Source: Anthoceros angustus (taxonomy: Eukaryota > Streptophyta > Anthocerotopsida > Anthocerotales > Anthocerotaceae). From it: DNA of 64,000 nt. The notes under the pieces are model-generated. The model was not told the DNA's origin. It did no database searches and was given only the letters and a program-made list of their open reading frames with translations. Location of the stretch: positions 310,001-374,000 of the forward strand of contig MU008195.1 in assembly GCA_010909165.1 (NCBI GenBank), in the 5' to 3' direction. Shown piece after piece: positions 8,933 through 21,800 of the stretch (positions are counted from its first letter, which is position 1; each line of letters opens with the position of its first letter). The position numbers and the translations under genes were made by a program.

Positions 8933-11650
8933 TCATTTTCTGGACATAAAAGACTCCTTCAGCTGTGTGCCCAAATCTTTTAACGTCGTATACAGTACTT
9001 CTTTCTGTTCATGCCTGTGGTCTCCAACAAGAAATGTATGCTTCTCCTGTCCATGCTCAATCCAGCTCTGGCCAGGCTTCTTCCAGGCATCTCCACTCTG
9101 TCTCAACTGATCTATTTCGTCCGCAGACTCCAGCATGCCAGCATCAGCATAGATATTTGACATGAGCACATAAGCAGCAGAATGCTTGGGATTCAAGCCA
9201 ACTGCTGCATCAAATGCCCTTCTCCCAAGTCTCACATTACCATGCTTTTGGCAGGCACCTAGCAGGCATAACCACACAGGAAGGTCAGGCTGCATTGGCA
9301 TTTGCGATAACATGTCTTCTGCCTCGCTAAAAAGACCTGCGCGGCCAAGAAGATCAATAACACAAGCATAATGCTCCAACTCTGGAGAAATGCCATGATC
9401 CCGGGTCATGCTTTCAAAGTGCTTCAGTCCGTCATCTACCATGCCTGCATGACTGCACGCAGACAGGATTGCCACAAACGTGACTCTATTTGGTTCTATG
9501 CCTGCTAGACACATGTCGTTGTAGCACTCCATAGTCTGCTCCAAAGCTCCCATTCGAGCATACCCAGCAATTAGTGCAGTCCATACGACCACATCATGCT
9601 GAGGCAGTGAGTCAAATACACGCTGAGCCTGTCCCATGCTGCCACATTTACCATAGGCATGGATGAGACTGCTTGCCACTGCTGGACTACACTCCAATCC
9701 AGTCTCAATAACATGCTGGTGAACTCGAACACAGGTATCTAAGGCCCCAGTATTGCTACAAGCTTCCAAGACGGAAACAAATGTAGACTCCTGTGGCTTC
9801 ACGCCTTCTGCCTGCATTTGGATGTACAGTTGTAGAGCCTTGTCGCCTTGATCCTGCTGAGAGTAAGCTGCGATCATGAGCGTCCACGTCACCTCATTGC
9901 GCTGGGACAATCTGTCAAATACTTGTTCAGCATCCTTGACGCTCCCACACTTTGAATACATACTAACTAAAGTGTTACCCACAAACATGTCCGTTTCAAG
10001 GTCCATGCTCACAACCTCAGCATGGATCACCTTTGCCTGTTGCAGAGACTCCACCTGGACAAACTGCCCATCCACCAGAGAACTCTTCTCCTGGTCTGCA
10101 ACCATGCCACATGCTTGGAGGGCACCTACAAACGTCCGCGCATCAGGCCTGATGCCTTGCTTTTGCATTTGCCGGTACATCGCTAAGGCGTTTCCACCTT
10201 CATGTTGGGCAGCATAGCCTGCAATTAGTGCATTCCATGATACTACAGTGCGCTGGGACAATGCATCAAACACCTGACGTGCCTCTGTGATGCTTCCACA
10301 CTTTGAATACAGGCTAACCAAACTGTTGTTAAAGAAGACGTCTCCATCAGAACCAGTCCCAATAGCTCTTGCATGTATCTGCTTACCCTTGTGCAGGGTT
10401 ACTACCTTGAGGTTTCGCCCAAGCACCATGACACTGTCCTCCTTCTCTGCAATGGCACCACATGCTTGAAGGGCGCTCACGAAGGTCCTAGTATCTGGCC
10501 TCACCTTTGCTTCTACCATCTGTTCAAAAATCTGCAAGGCCCTTTCTCCTTGGTCCTGCTGGGCGTAGGCTGCAATCATTGCATTCCAGGACACTACATT
10601 GCGCTCCACCAGACTATCAAACACCTTTTGCGCATCCACAATGCTCCCACACTTTGCATACATACTTACCAGAGTGTTAGCAACAAAGACATTTGATCCA
10701 AAACCCCCTTGAATAGCTTCAGCATGTATCTTCTTGCCCTGCTCCAGCGTCTTCTCCTTCACCATTTGACCACCTACAAGTAAGCTTTTCTCCAGTTCGG
10801 ACAGGGTCCCACATGCTTGAAGAACAGCTACGTAAGTCCGTGCATCTGCCCTCACTTCCTCCACTTGCATTTTCTGAAAAATCTGCAAGGCCTTGTCTCC
10901 TTGGCCCTGTTGAGCATAAGCCGCAATTATTGCATTCCAAGACACAAGATTCCGTTTAGGCAGGGTATCAAAAGCCCTCTGAGCATCCACCATGCTCCCA
11001 CACTTCGCGTACATGCTGACCAAAGTGCTCCCAACAAAAACGTCTGACTCAAGCCCAAGGTTAGCAGCGTCAGCATGAATTCGTCTGGCCTCCACCGGGT
11101 CCTTTAACCTGCTGCATGCTTTGAGTAAGCTGACAAATGTGTAGTTGTTGGGCTGAACACCTTCCTGTTGCATCTGTTCATAGCATGAGAGAGCCTCCCG
11201 ACATTGTCCAGCGTTGCTATAGCCTGAGATGATGGCTGTCCAAGAGAAGGCATCGCGTCGAGACAAGCGTTGAAAAACTGGAAGTGCATCTTTAAGGCTT
11301 CCACAATTCACCAATGTTATGACCAGAAGGTCGCCCAACACGCTGTTCGACTCCAATCCATGTTTTGCAATGTGTGAGTATACTAGCTTGGCGCTGGCAA
11401 GGGCTTTCTCCTTCAAACATGCCTGCAACAGGTGCTGATACATCTGTACCGAAGGAACACTCCCCTGCACATCCAATTGCTTCAGAATGCCCAGTGCCTC
11501 ATATAGCCGTCCCTGCTTGCATAAACTCTCCACCTCCCATGAGTCCCTAGGGCTAACAGGCGTCCTGCAATAGCAGAATTCCAAACTCACAATTGCACTA
11601 ATTCTCCTTCTCACATAAATCCCAGCACTTGTTGCAGGCTTGTGGAACAA
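8933..11650 (-). CDS. PLS-type PPR protein ending in E domains (left copy), PPR body exon
   Basis: The open frame encodes about 900 residues of pentatricopeptide repeats in P-L-S order, such as VFVGSTLVSMYAKCGSMVDA, VSWNAIIAAYAQQGQGDKA and GVKPQESTFVSVLEACSNTG. It ends with E1/E2-like sequence (PGQSWIEHGQEKHTFLVGDH, then RHEQKEVLYTTLKDLGTQLK). There is no DYW deaminase domain. PLS-class PPR proteins bind organellar RNA, typically at editing sites, and need a deaminase in trans if DYW is absent. The frame has no ATG before the first repeats: it opens after an in-frame TGA at about 11654 with a TTG. I therefore infer an upstream exon. A presequence-like frame at 11957-12237 fits, with a phase-compatible acceptor near 11628. 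The gene abuts the outer end of the inverted repeat. Confidence 0.85.
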   Translation of the reverse strand: MFHKPATSAGIYVRRRISAIVSLEFCYCRTPVSPRDSWEVESLCKQGRLYEALGILKQLDVQGSVPSVQMYQHLLQACLKEKALASAKLVYSHIAKHGLESNSVLGDLLVITLVNCGSLKDALPVFQRLSRRDAFSWTAIISGYSNAGQCREALSCYEQMQQEGVQPNNYTFVSLLKACSRLKDPVEARRIHADAANLGLESDVFVGSTLVSMYAKCGSMVDAQRAFDTLPKRNLVSWNAIIAAYAQQGQGDKALQIFQKMQVEEVRADARTYVAVLQACGTLSELEKSLLVGGQMVKEKTLEQGKKIHAEAIQGGFGSNVFVANTLVSMYAKCGSIVDAQKVFDSLVERNVVSWNAMIAAYAQQDQGERALQIFEQMVEAKVRPDTRTFVSALQACGAIAEKEDSVMVLGRNLKVVTLHKGKQIHARAIGTGSDGDVFFNNSLVSLYSKCGSITEARQVFDALSQRTVVSWNALIAGYAAQHEGGNALAMYRQMQKQGIRPDARTFVGALQACGMVADQEKSSLVDGQFVQVESLQQAKVIHAEVVSMDLETDMFVGNTLVSMYSKCGSVKDAEQVFDRLSQRNEVTWTLMIAAYSQQDQGDKALQLYIQMQAEGVKPQESTFVSVLEACSNTGALDTCVRVHQHVIETGLECSPAVASSLIHAYGKCGSMGQAQRVFDSLPQHDVVVWTALIAGYARMGALEQTMECYNDMCLAGIEPNRVTFVAILSACSHAGMVDDGLKHFESMTRDHGISPELEHYACVIDLLGRAGLFSEAEDMLSQMPMQPDLPVWLCLLGACQKHGNVRLGRRAFDAAVGLNPKHSAAYVLMSNIYADAGMLESADEIDQLRQSGDAWKKPGQSWIEHGQEKHTFLVGDHRHEQKEVLYTTLKDLGTQLKESFMSRK

Positions 11651-11956
11651 TATTCAGAACAGCACAGTACCTCTCGTTGGCAGTCCACGGAGACATACTC
11701 ATCCCAGTCTGCAGCCGAGAATTCACCGTCACCGGAGCTGGCTTCCGTATGCAGTTCAACCATAGCCTAGATTCAAGTGTCTTCTGCCTGGAAGGCCTCT
11801 TCTGCAGGCATTGTAAAGGCCACTGTCAGGGTCCTCATAAGAACGACAGGATTGCTTATCAATCACTCCCAACGTCAGCCCCAGTGAGCATCAAAACAAC
11901 TCTCGTGGGGCAGCAAGCATCAATCCGAACATGCCTTATTCAGACTACTCTGCCAC

Positions 11957-12237
11957 CATTGAGCAGGATCTGAAAACGAGCTGTACCCCCTTAGACCCAG
12001 CTGATTCTTGGGTGTAACTAGCGCCTTGCGATGGTTCACTAGAAGCCCCCTGGAAGCCGGAGGTGCCATGTCCAGCCCTCCTGCTTTTAGCTTCCCTGGA
12101 GGCCAACTGGAGGATGCAAATCGGTCCAGAGCCCAGAACAGTTCCGTTGACACCATGCTGTTGCTGTTCTGCAAGAGCAGAGAATTCGAGAGCATGCTGC
12201 TGAAACCCATGGACGCGGCAGCGTGAGAATGGAACAT
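11957..12237 (-). CDS. Presequence-like first exon of the left PPR gene (inferred)
   Basis: An open minus-strand frame with ATGs at 12237 and 12210 reads MGFSSMLSNSLLLQNSNSM, then WALDRFASSSWPPGK, then LLVNHRKALVTPKNQLGLRG and YSSFSDPAQ. Basic, Ser-rich, almost no acidic residues, and RGYSSF: this looks like a mitochondrial targeting peptide. The same frame, same length, is present on the right arm (23352-23632). A candidate donor (CAATG/GTGG) ends the exon in phase 2. A phase-2 acceptor at 11628 would join it to the PPR body, which lacks its own ATG. The splice is inferred; only the frame and its duplication are seen. Confidence 0.5.
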
Positions 12238-12505
12238 ATGTTTGCCCTTCACAGTTGCATCCGATTCCTGCTACCGGCTTGATGGGAGGTCGACACGCAG
12301 AGCACATTACAGTTGGCAGCTTTGCAAATTCGAATCTGTACATCAAAAAGACCACCAAAGCTAAAAGAGCTTCTCTCACCAGCCAGCTCAGAATTGCATA
12401 TCACAATTGCTGAGTTACCAACCGCAGGTGGGGCCATCCACTTTGGAGACTGCTGCTTGCTTCAAAGGCTAGGGAGGCAGAACCAATTTCATCCCTGTGT
12501 CCACG
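12238..12505. promoter_or_regulatory. Bidirectional intergenic region (left copy)
   Basis: This 268-bp interval separates the presequence-like exon (minus) from the 5-oxoprolinase pseudogene ATG (plus). It is nearly identical, and equal in length, to 23084-23351 in the right arm. Such a short head-to-head gap probably acts as a bidirectional promoter. No TATA box was seen. Confidence 0.5.
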
Positions 12506-15421
12506 ATGGTCGAGGACAGGAGCTCTCGGCAGTTCCGATTCTGCATCGATAGGGGTGGGACGTTTACGGACGTGTTCGCGGAGGTCTGCGCACCCTTTAC
12601 CAGTTTTGTGTCCTTCACATATAACAACTGGACTGAGATGTTGAATGTGATTGCTTTAGTGCTCAATTTTGGGGATTTCGTGGCAGGTGCCTGGAGAACC
12701 AGGCTGGCGATTGGTGAAACTACTGTCCGTGGACCCAGCAAATTATGAAGATGCTCCACGAGAAGGAATCCGACGGATTCTGGAAGAGGTATCCTTGCAT
12801 TGTTTATCTTGTGTGCTCCTAAGATGTGGTGCAGTTGAGGTTCTAAGGTTTGCAAATTGCAGGTCACCGGAGACAAGATCCAGAGGTCAGGGAAGGTTCC
12901 TACTGACAAAATCGATTGGATTCGCATGGGTGAGATGATAACTCTCTTTTGCACCCAACATTTCTGGTAGGTGGCTGGTAAATGTGTCGCTTGTATTCTT
13001 CTGATGGGCTTCTTGCTGTCCCTGAAGGAACAACTGTGGCAACAAATGCCTTGTTGGAGAGGAAGGGTGAGCGTACAGCTCTAATGCAATCACATGAATC
13101 AGATATGAGGAAGTGATTGAAGCGGATGAACGTGTTCAACTAGCATTGGATGGAGTGCAAGTAGAAGGAGTTACTACTTTAAAGGGAGTCTCAGGCGAAT
13201 TGGTGGAGATTGTAAAGCCTCTGGATGAGAAAGCTTTAGAGGCTCAGCTCTGGGTGAGCCAGAAAGTGTCTGGTGTTAACTTCGATTGTGAAGCAGAAAT
13301 TTGAGCTTTTTTTCTTGTTCCCAACATGAGCAGGTTATCTTTGAGCTTTTTTTCTTGTTCCAACATGAGCAGGTTATCTTTCGTCCTTTCCTGATCAAGA
13401 GAAAAGATGTAAGAGGAGGTGGGCATGATGTTGTGTACAGTCCAGGAGGTGGAGAGACTGGCTATGAGTCTGGGCTTTAAGCAAGTGTCGATCTCGTCAG
13501 CTTTGGTTCCTATGATTTGAGCTGTTCCAAGGGGTCTCACAGCAACCGTGGATGCTTATCTTACCCCGGTCATCAAGGAGTATCTATCTGGCTTCCTCTC
13601 AGGTTCTTGACATGTTATGCCTGCGACTATTGGCTTCTTGAAAGAACAGAAATAAACTGTCGATCAGTCGCGTGACCAACATCTTATGTCTTTGCTTATG
13701 ATGTCAGGTTTTGATGAGGGACTTAGCAAGGTGGCCATCTCATTTATGCTGTCTGATGGAGGTCTTACCCCTGAACACAGATTTTCCAGTCATAATGTTG
13801 TGAGATATAAAGCTTGAGTTCCTTGACTTTATCCAACTTTTCTAGTTAAGGCTTGTATGGATTGATCGACACCTTTTTTGCAGGCTATTCTTTCAGGTCC
13901 TGCAGGAGGCGCAGTTGGCTACGCACAGACGACTTATTCCATCGAAACCGACCAGCCTGTACGTCTTACTTCTCAGCAATAGTCTATCTCCCTGTCTCAA
14001 GAATATCCTCATATACATGGTACTCTTCAGCTGATTGGCTTTGACATGGGAGGAACATCCATGGATGTGAGTCGGTATGCGGGGAGCTACAAGTAAGATT
14101 CATATTACTCATTTGCAGAAAATTGTTGTGGCCATCCAATTTCTTGCACAAGTCACAAACTATGTTCTTTGAATTGGAAATCACATGCAGGCTCCACAAC
14201 TTGATATCAACACAACTTGTTTAGTCCTGATGGAGGACTGGTGGCAAATGCGCCTCATGTACCAGTCCACTAGGAGCGATGTCAAGCACTGTCCGTTGGC
14301 AAATAAATTACTGGCAAGTTGTTTCTATACTACGATCCCCATCAGCTAAAATGTATAACTATGTTGTCACAGAACACAAGTCACAAGGAGGATGACTAAG
14401 TTGTAGATCTTCTTTTGCATGTTTCAGGGGTGATGATCTGAAAGAAGAAGACGTGCTTGTCACCAATCATCCCGCGTGTGGAGGGAGCCACCTTCCAGAT
14501 ATAACCGTCATCACTCCAGTATGTGACATTGCAGATCTCATCTCCAAGTGAACTTTGTTAGAATTATTTCATACTGTTTGTTGTGTAGGTGTTTGACAGA
14601 GGACAACTGATTTTTTTTGTGGCAAGTGGAGGACATCATGCAGAAATTGGGGGAATAACTCCTGGCAAGTGAGATGCAAAGTGTGTATGGGTAGATATCA
14701 CCGAAGTCCGCTATATCGGTACCGATCGTCTGAATGATACTAGATCCAGCATGCCCCCATTTTCGAAAGCAATTTGGGAGGGAGGAGCAGCCATTAAAAC
14801 GTTTAAGCTTGTTGAGGGTGGTGTCTTTCAGGTACGTGTGTGTGAATGCATTGCGTAGTGACCACTGCATATTCGAGATTAAGACATAATTCGACCACTA
14901 ACAACAGCGATGTTGGCTTGTTGTGATATTTTCAGGAGGAGAGGATTGTCCAGATCCTCCGAAAAGAGACCTATGATGACGAACAGGACGATGAGAACAG
15001 TGCCACGATACCAGGAACAAGGCGGGTAGATAACTTATCAGACCTAAGAGCTCAGGTTTGTCCCTTGGGTTTGGTTGGAGCTTCAATGAGGACGGCGGCC
15101 GGGCTGCCAGGAATAGGTTTGAGTGGATGAGGTAAACAAACGTGTTCTGCCTGCTTCATTGTGTCAGATAGTAGCCAACCAGTGGGGCAGTGTGCTTATT
15201 GGAGAACTCATTCAGACATATGGACAAGAGGTGGTGCAAGCATGCATGCATCCTGTGCAGGTGCTGTACGCGAAATGCTGAAATCCATGGCACACCATGC
15301 TACCAAGCAACACGGTATCTCTCAACAGGATGATCATGTGACGGTTCTGGAGGCTGAAGACTACATGGATGACGGCTCCACTATTCATCTTAAGCTTACC
15401 ATTGATGCTGAGAGGGGTGAG
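12506..15421 (+). pseudogene. 5-oxoprolinase pseudogene (left inverted copy)
   Basis: The start matches the right copy ([20 protein letters not shown] at ATG 12506), as do exons [30 protein letters not shown] and, much later, [18 protein letters not shown]. Lesions relative to the right copy include loss of about 270 bp near 13081 (the segment after GERTAL, including the LLIGNQARP exon). The exon carrying [18 protein letters not shown] is gone, and a 42-bp tandem duplication sits there (13300-13380). Further lesions are an in-frame TGA near 13517, loss of about 2.44 kb near 14208, and a deletion near 15259. It stops at 15421, well before the C-terminal exons. It runs convergently toward the intact copy and cannot encode a working enzyme. 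Confidence 0.85.
13300..13381. repeat. 42-bp tandem duplication inside the pseudogene
   Basis: The segment TTTGAGCTTTTTTTCTTGTT followed by CAACATGAGCAGGTTATC occurs twice in tandem. The right arm has one copy of each half, separated by about 100 bp of exon sequence. The duplication therefore arose with or after the deletion that joined the halves. Confidence 0.75.
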
Positions 15422-15868
15422 TCCATGAGAAAAGTATGTAATCAAATGTTAAATTGTATATGTGTGCACTCAATAAGGAAGTATTTTCTATCTACTCTCT
15501 CCTCAAATTGAATGGCCTTTTGCATCCATAGTCATAACGCTTGCTCCTGCCAGCAATGGCGGTCTGGAGCATTGCAAGTCATGCACGCGAAGGGCCAGAG
15601 GACGCGTCGTGGGAACAGTCTTCGTGGACACAACAGAGTGGTAGGTTCACGGGTTGTCAAGGAAGAGTACCAACTCGACTGTCTTCAAAGAAGCAAGCGC
15701 TGGAGCTCGGGAGATTCAATTTCGGGGGGTGCAGCACCTTTACGAGAAAGACATCTCCTACAATTCAACATTTGATTACATACTTTTCACATAGACTCAA
15801 CTCTTCCTGCGCATCTCCACATCGAACGCCGATGTGATGTCACCTGATCTCATAGAGCTGGACAGCGG
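15422..15868. other. Spacer between convergent 5-oxoprolinase copies
   Basis: Unique sequence between the inner end of the left arm and the stop codon of the intact copy. It would form part of the loop of a hairpin transcript. No domain, RNA gene or repeat was recognised; its short open frames look incidental. Confidence 0.5.
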
Positions 15869-18800
15869 CTAGGCTTGCCCCCAGCCTCCTCCGCCGGGAG
15901 TCAAAATCTGAAGGCGTTCTCCAGCTTTGACGTGCACAGTGTTCTTCCCTGCCAATACCCGCAGTCCAACAATGAGCAGCTACGGAATCCAAGAAATCAG
16001 TCTGGAGGAAAGGTGGCAGACTGGGATACCTCCTAAGTACACATGCCGGCAATCCTGCTTGAAGAGAATGTTTTGGCCCCTGGCCCCATCTTTTCCTCCA
16101 GCCAGCCCTCGGGGTGCATGTACGCGGCGTTCTGAAAGAATGGATACCTGCTCACGGAGGATGCAGCAATCAGTAACGAAAGAGGTGAAGTTTTATAAGG
16201 ATGGAGCGTTAGGAAAAATGCAAACAAGAATGCAGCCATCTGTGACAGACTGGGAAGGGCATAGGAAAGTTACAATGACTGGCTTTCGGAACTCTATCTC
16301 TCGGATGACGCCGTCGCCACCACGGTGTTTGCCTGCACCTCCACTGTCCACTCGCAGTCCAAATTTATGGAGTATAACCTGGGAGGCAGCCACGATCGAT
16401 GCTCGGTTCAGTGTTACCGAAATGCCAGGCGAGCTGAGGAGGAGAGCGAGTCTGAAATAGGATGTGCATGCTCACCGGGTATCGTTGCTCAAAGATCTCG
16501 GGATCCGTTATTCGGGTGTTGGTCATGTGACACTGGACTCCGCTGGTGCCATCCCATGTTGGTCCTGCACCACTGCCGCCAGCAATGGTCTCATAGTAGC
16601 CAAATGTCTTGTCCCCAAAGGTGAGGTTGTTCATGCAACTACATCAACATAGCGCCAGTTAGAAGAAAACGGTTTCTTTCCTGCTGCAAACAAAGAGGTG
16701 GTGGATCGTGTGTGTATACCCTTGAGAGCATGCACAGGCTTGGAAAGCAGTAAGCACGACGTCAGTAACTCTTTGTGATGTCAAAACGTTTCCGCCGACA
16801 ACAGCGGCTTTATCACTTGGGGAGAGCAGGCTGCCTTTTGGGATGTGAATGGAAACGGGAGCCAGGCATCCCTGGTTGAGGGGAATGTCCACATCCACCT
16901 GTTTTCGCCATGCCATGTTATGAACAGAACGAAGCATTCATGAGAAGCCTTAAGCTAGAGATGAAATTTCTGGGCAGTGGTGACTACTGCAGAGCTCACC
17001 AGGCAGCGGAGACAGTAGATGATAGCAGCTGCTGTGACTGCTTCTGGTGCATTCCAGTTGCCGTAAACCTGGACAACTTCATGGTTCAGTTGCCAAGGAC
17101 AGAATATGCAATCACAGAAGTAGCTATCGTGACCCTATTTGCAGAAAAGGATATGCTGTGCCTAATATGGCCATGGCAAGTATTGTACTCACCTCTGGAC
17201 TAGTGCCCTCAAAATCGAAATGCGCCTCACCCCTCTCAGCATCAATGGTAAGCTTAAGATGAATAGTGGAGCCGTCATCCATGTAGTCTTCAGCCTCCAG
17301 AACCGTCACATGATCATCCTGTTGAGAGATACCGTGTTGCTTGGTAGCATGGTGTGCCATGGATTTCAGCATTTCGCGTACAGCGGCTTCAGCATTGGCC
17401 TGCAGCAGGAGGACACTGCATGAGCTTGTATGAGTGTGCAGGTATGGCATCCAGGTTTGTTGATTATACTCACCTGCACATGATGCATGTATGCTTGCAC
17501 CACCTCTAGTCCATATGTCTGAATGAGTTCTCCAATAAGCACAATGCCCCGCTGGTTCGCTGCTACCTGACACAATGAAGCAGGCAGAATTTGGTATCTA
17601 CGTTTGTTTACCTGATCCACACAAACGTATTCCTGGCAGCCCAGCCACCGTACTCATTGAAGCTCCAACCAAACCCAAGGGACAAACCTGAGCTCTTAGG
17701 TCTGATAAGTTATCATCTACCCGCCTTGTTCCGGGTATCGTGGCACTGTTCTCATCGTCCTGTTCGTCATCATAGATCTCTTTTCGGAGGATCTGGACAA
17801 TCCTCTCCTCCTGAAAACATCACACAACAAGCCAACATCGCTGTTGTGAGTGGTCGAGTTATGTCTTCATCTCGAATATGCAGTGGTCACTACGCAATGC
17901 ATTCACACACGCGTACCTGAAAGACACCACCCTCAACAAGCTTAAACGTTTTAATGGCTGCTCCTTCCTCCCAAATTGCTTTCGAAAATGGGGGCATGCT
18001 GGATTTAATATCATTCACACGATCAGTACAGATATAGAGGACTTGGTGATCTCCACCCATACACACGTTGCATCTCACCTGCCAGGAGTTATTCCCCCAA
18101 TTTCTGCATGATGTCCTCTACTTGCCACAAAAAAAATCAGCTGTCCTCTGTCAAACACCTACACAACAAACAGTATGAAATAAGTCTAACAAAGTTCACT
18201 TGGAGATGACATCCATGCAATGGTTACAAACTAGGGAGTATTTCACATACTGGAGTGATGACGGTTATATCTGGAAGGTGGCTCCCTCCACACGCGGGAT
18301 GATTGGTGACAAGCACGTCTCCTTCTTTCAAATCATCACCCCTGAAACATACAAAAGAAGATCTGCAACTTAGTCATCCTCCTTGTCACTTGTGTTCTGT
18401 GACAACATTAGTTATACATTTTAGCTGATGGGGAGCGTAGAATAGAAACAACTTGCCAGTAATTTAGTTGCCAACGGACAGTGCTTGACATCGCTCCTAA
18501 GTGGACTGGTACATGAGGCGCATTTGCCACCAGTCCTCCATCAGGACTGAACAAGGCACAAGAAAAATCAAGGCGTTCCTGTTCCAAGTTCGTGTCAGAA
18601 TACTGGCACTTGAGCTTAAAGGTCACTTAATTCCAAATTCCATGGAGGTCTGACCTTGATGTTGGTGGAGATGGAAGTTCTCTGAAGTGTGCGTCCCATT
18701 TGTTCAGCTATACCCATAAACCGGTTGTTGAATATTGAGAGCTGTATGACATCTGCCTTCAGGTCCAATTTTCCAGACTCGAGGCCAGCAACCTGGGTGC

Positions 18801-21800
18801 CAACTTCTATGCGGATGTTTCCATGCTTGGTGATCACAGCCTTGCAACTTGGTTCCACCACTATCTGTCAGACAAGGAGAGTGCTCAAGCACGAGCACAT
18901 GTCAGCTGGGAATTTGATCGTTTTCTTGACTGAACATTGAGCGCATAAACCAGCAACTCATCACTTGCACTTACCGTGCTGTTTCCATTCATGACAACTG
19001 CTGGGCCACTCAGTTCATGACCATGCCTGAGTTTTTCCAAAATGAACACCTGACAATACGCCACAGCAAAGGTTCAATATAGTGTCCAAATCAAGGGCCG
19101 TTTCCACAACATTTGCACATGGTGTAGAAGACAGGACAGACCGGTGTGTCATGCCACCCAGTTTCAAAAAACAATCGTTGAAGCTTTGGTTCTGCAACTG
19201 GGCTATCCACAGCCTTCTCCAGAACGACTGGCCTGAGAGTATGCTCAGCTTTAGAATCAGAAAAAAAAAAACCTGCCCAGAATGGTGGAACTTGCGCACA
19301 ACTTGTTGAGAGCAGTCTGACATACAACTTGAAAGGTGAGAAAACTTACTTCAAAATGTTGGTAACTCCAACGCCATGGATTCTTACATCACTTATGAGG
19401 ATCTTCCTGTTTTGCAGTTCAAACCCGTACCTAGAAAAAGGATGGCAACGCAAGAAACTCGCTGAGGCTTGGATGACACTCTAGCAACAATAGTGGCGCT
19501 GATGAAAACAAAGAAGTCAGTTTGAGCTGTCCCGAAGATTACTTACTCTCTACGAAACTGCTTGACAAACGCTCCTGCATAATCACCATAAGAGGGAGCA
19601 CCTATCATCATCGCTGTGTCTGTACCCTGGAAGACAGTTATTCACAGAAGAAATATCATCATGGAGGGCACTTTAGGCAGTTCTACAACCACCTGCCATG
19701 GGGGATTAAGCCCAGGAGTAGAATACTACCCACCTCGTAGCGGAGATTGAGTAAGACCTCTGTGGTGATGTCCTGCTCTCTAAAGCCCTGTATCAATTGG
19801 CAAGAACCAATGGCATGCCAGTCAGTTCAGGAACCATGTGAAGCTTGCACAAAAGCAGTTCTATCCTAGTTCAACAGACCTGCAGCTGAAGCTGCTCTTT
19901 GACCCGCTTGGTTAGGCCAGCTGCACGTATTGAGACTTCAGCCAAGGCATCTTCACCATACACAGCAGCATAGGGCTCTTGAGCCTCCTCAACAACATCA
20001 GCTAGTCCCATCCCATAAGCACTTAGAACTCCACAGTATCTATGAATGACAACCTCCCCTGTGAGCAAAATGATTTCTCTTAGAAGACTTGGTGGACGTA
20101 GAGGCATTCAAATAAAAGCTGGGAGAAGAGCATACTCATGCCCAGGGCTCGGGCAATTGCACAAGCATGCTGTGGGCCTGCTCCACCAAAACATGCTAGG
20201 GTATGTTTACTGGTCTCATAACCTTTCATTTCTGTAAGCTGCAAACATGGAATGTAGCCATTATGATGCAATGCTTAAACACAAGATCACCCCATCGATA
20301 ATAAAAAGTTCGCCGAGAAGCGTGTATACCTGGCGAATGGGTCGACACATGGCCTCATTAGCTACATTCAGAAAACCAAGGGCTATCTCCTCCACAGACA
20401 TTTCCTTCACTGACCCATGAAGCGGGTTACCACCCAGGAAGAGCACCACAAACAAACGGTAAAGCTGTAGCGACTATCCTACAACTGAGTACCATGTGCA
20501 TCCTGCTCAAGGCGATATTTGTTGATCACGGCAGCTAGAGATTTGAATGCTATGCGGGTTGCTGTCACATCCAAAGGTTCGTTTTCCTGCATTGACAGGT
20601 ACTCCAAAAGTCATCCATATCACTCCAAGGATGAATATTATTTTCTATAGCAGTGACGACTTACGTGAGGACCGAAGATAGATGGAAAATATTCGGGAAT
20701 GACACGCCCAAGAACCAGATTAGCATCAGTGACAGCCAGCTCCCCTCCCTTGCGATAGCACACTGGTCCCGGATGAGCACTGACGGATTCTGGTCCCACC
20801 TGTACCGACCTCTTATCAACTTCAGGACCTCAGCCCTGCATCACATGTCCTATCACTTGCTTCCTAACACCTAGCATCGTAATACCAAAGATTTGATTAG
20901 CTGCAGGTACCCTCAGTGCTGGGCACCAAGGACCCAGTACCTTGAAGACTCCTGCCTGAAACTTCAATTTTGAGCCCCCACCCGCTGCAACTGTGTTGAT
21001 ATCAAGTTGTGGAGCCTGCATGTGATTTCCAATTCAAAGAACATAGTTTGTGACTTGTGCAAGAAATTGGATGGCCACAACAATTTTCTGAAAATGAGTA
21101 ATATGCATCTTACTTGAATGATAACACCTGCAGTTTGAGTTTCAAAGACTTGCTCGTAGCTCCCCGCATACCGACTCACATCCGTCGATGTTCCTCCCAT
21201 GTCAAAGCCAATTAGCTGAAGAGTACCATGTATGTGAGGATATTCTTGAGACAGGGAGATAGACTATTGCTGAGAAGTAAGACGTACAGGCTGGTCGGTT
21301 TCGATGGAATAAGTCGTCTGTGCGTAGCCAACTACGCCTCCTGCAGGACCTGAAAGAATAGCCTGCAAAAAAGGTGTCGATCAATCCATACAAGCCTTAA
21401 CAAGAAAAGTTGGATAAAGTCGAGGAACTCAAGCTTTATATCTCACAACCTTATGACCGGAAAATCGGTGTTCAGGAGTAAGACCTCCATCAGACTGCAT
21501 AAATGAGATGGCCACCTTGCTAAGTCCCTCGTCAAAACCTAACATCATAAGCAAAGACATAAGATGTTGGTCACGCGACATAGGATGTTGGTCACGCGAC
21601 AGTTTATTTCTGTTCTTTGAAGAAGCCAATAGTCGCAGGCATAACATGTCAAGAACCTGAGAGGAAGCCAGATAGATACTCCTTGATGACCGGGGTAAGA
21701 TAAGCATCCACGGTTGCTGTGAGACCCTTGGAACAGCTCGAATCATAGGAACCAAAGCTGATGAGATCGACACTTGCTTAAAGCCCAGACTCATAGCCAG

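Larger units (their letters stand above)
11793..15421. repeat. Left arm of a large inverted repeat
   Basis: The left arm is the reverse complement of 17225-23801. From about 11793 to 13080 the two arms align without indels (left plus right coordinate is constant at 35589). Further inward the left arm has lost about 270 bp, a 5-oxoprolinase exon, about 2.44 kb and about 120 bp relative to the right. The outer end lies near GGAAGGCCTCTTCTGCAGG and the inner end near GAGAGGGGTGAG. Confidence 0.9.
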
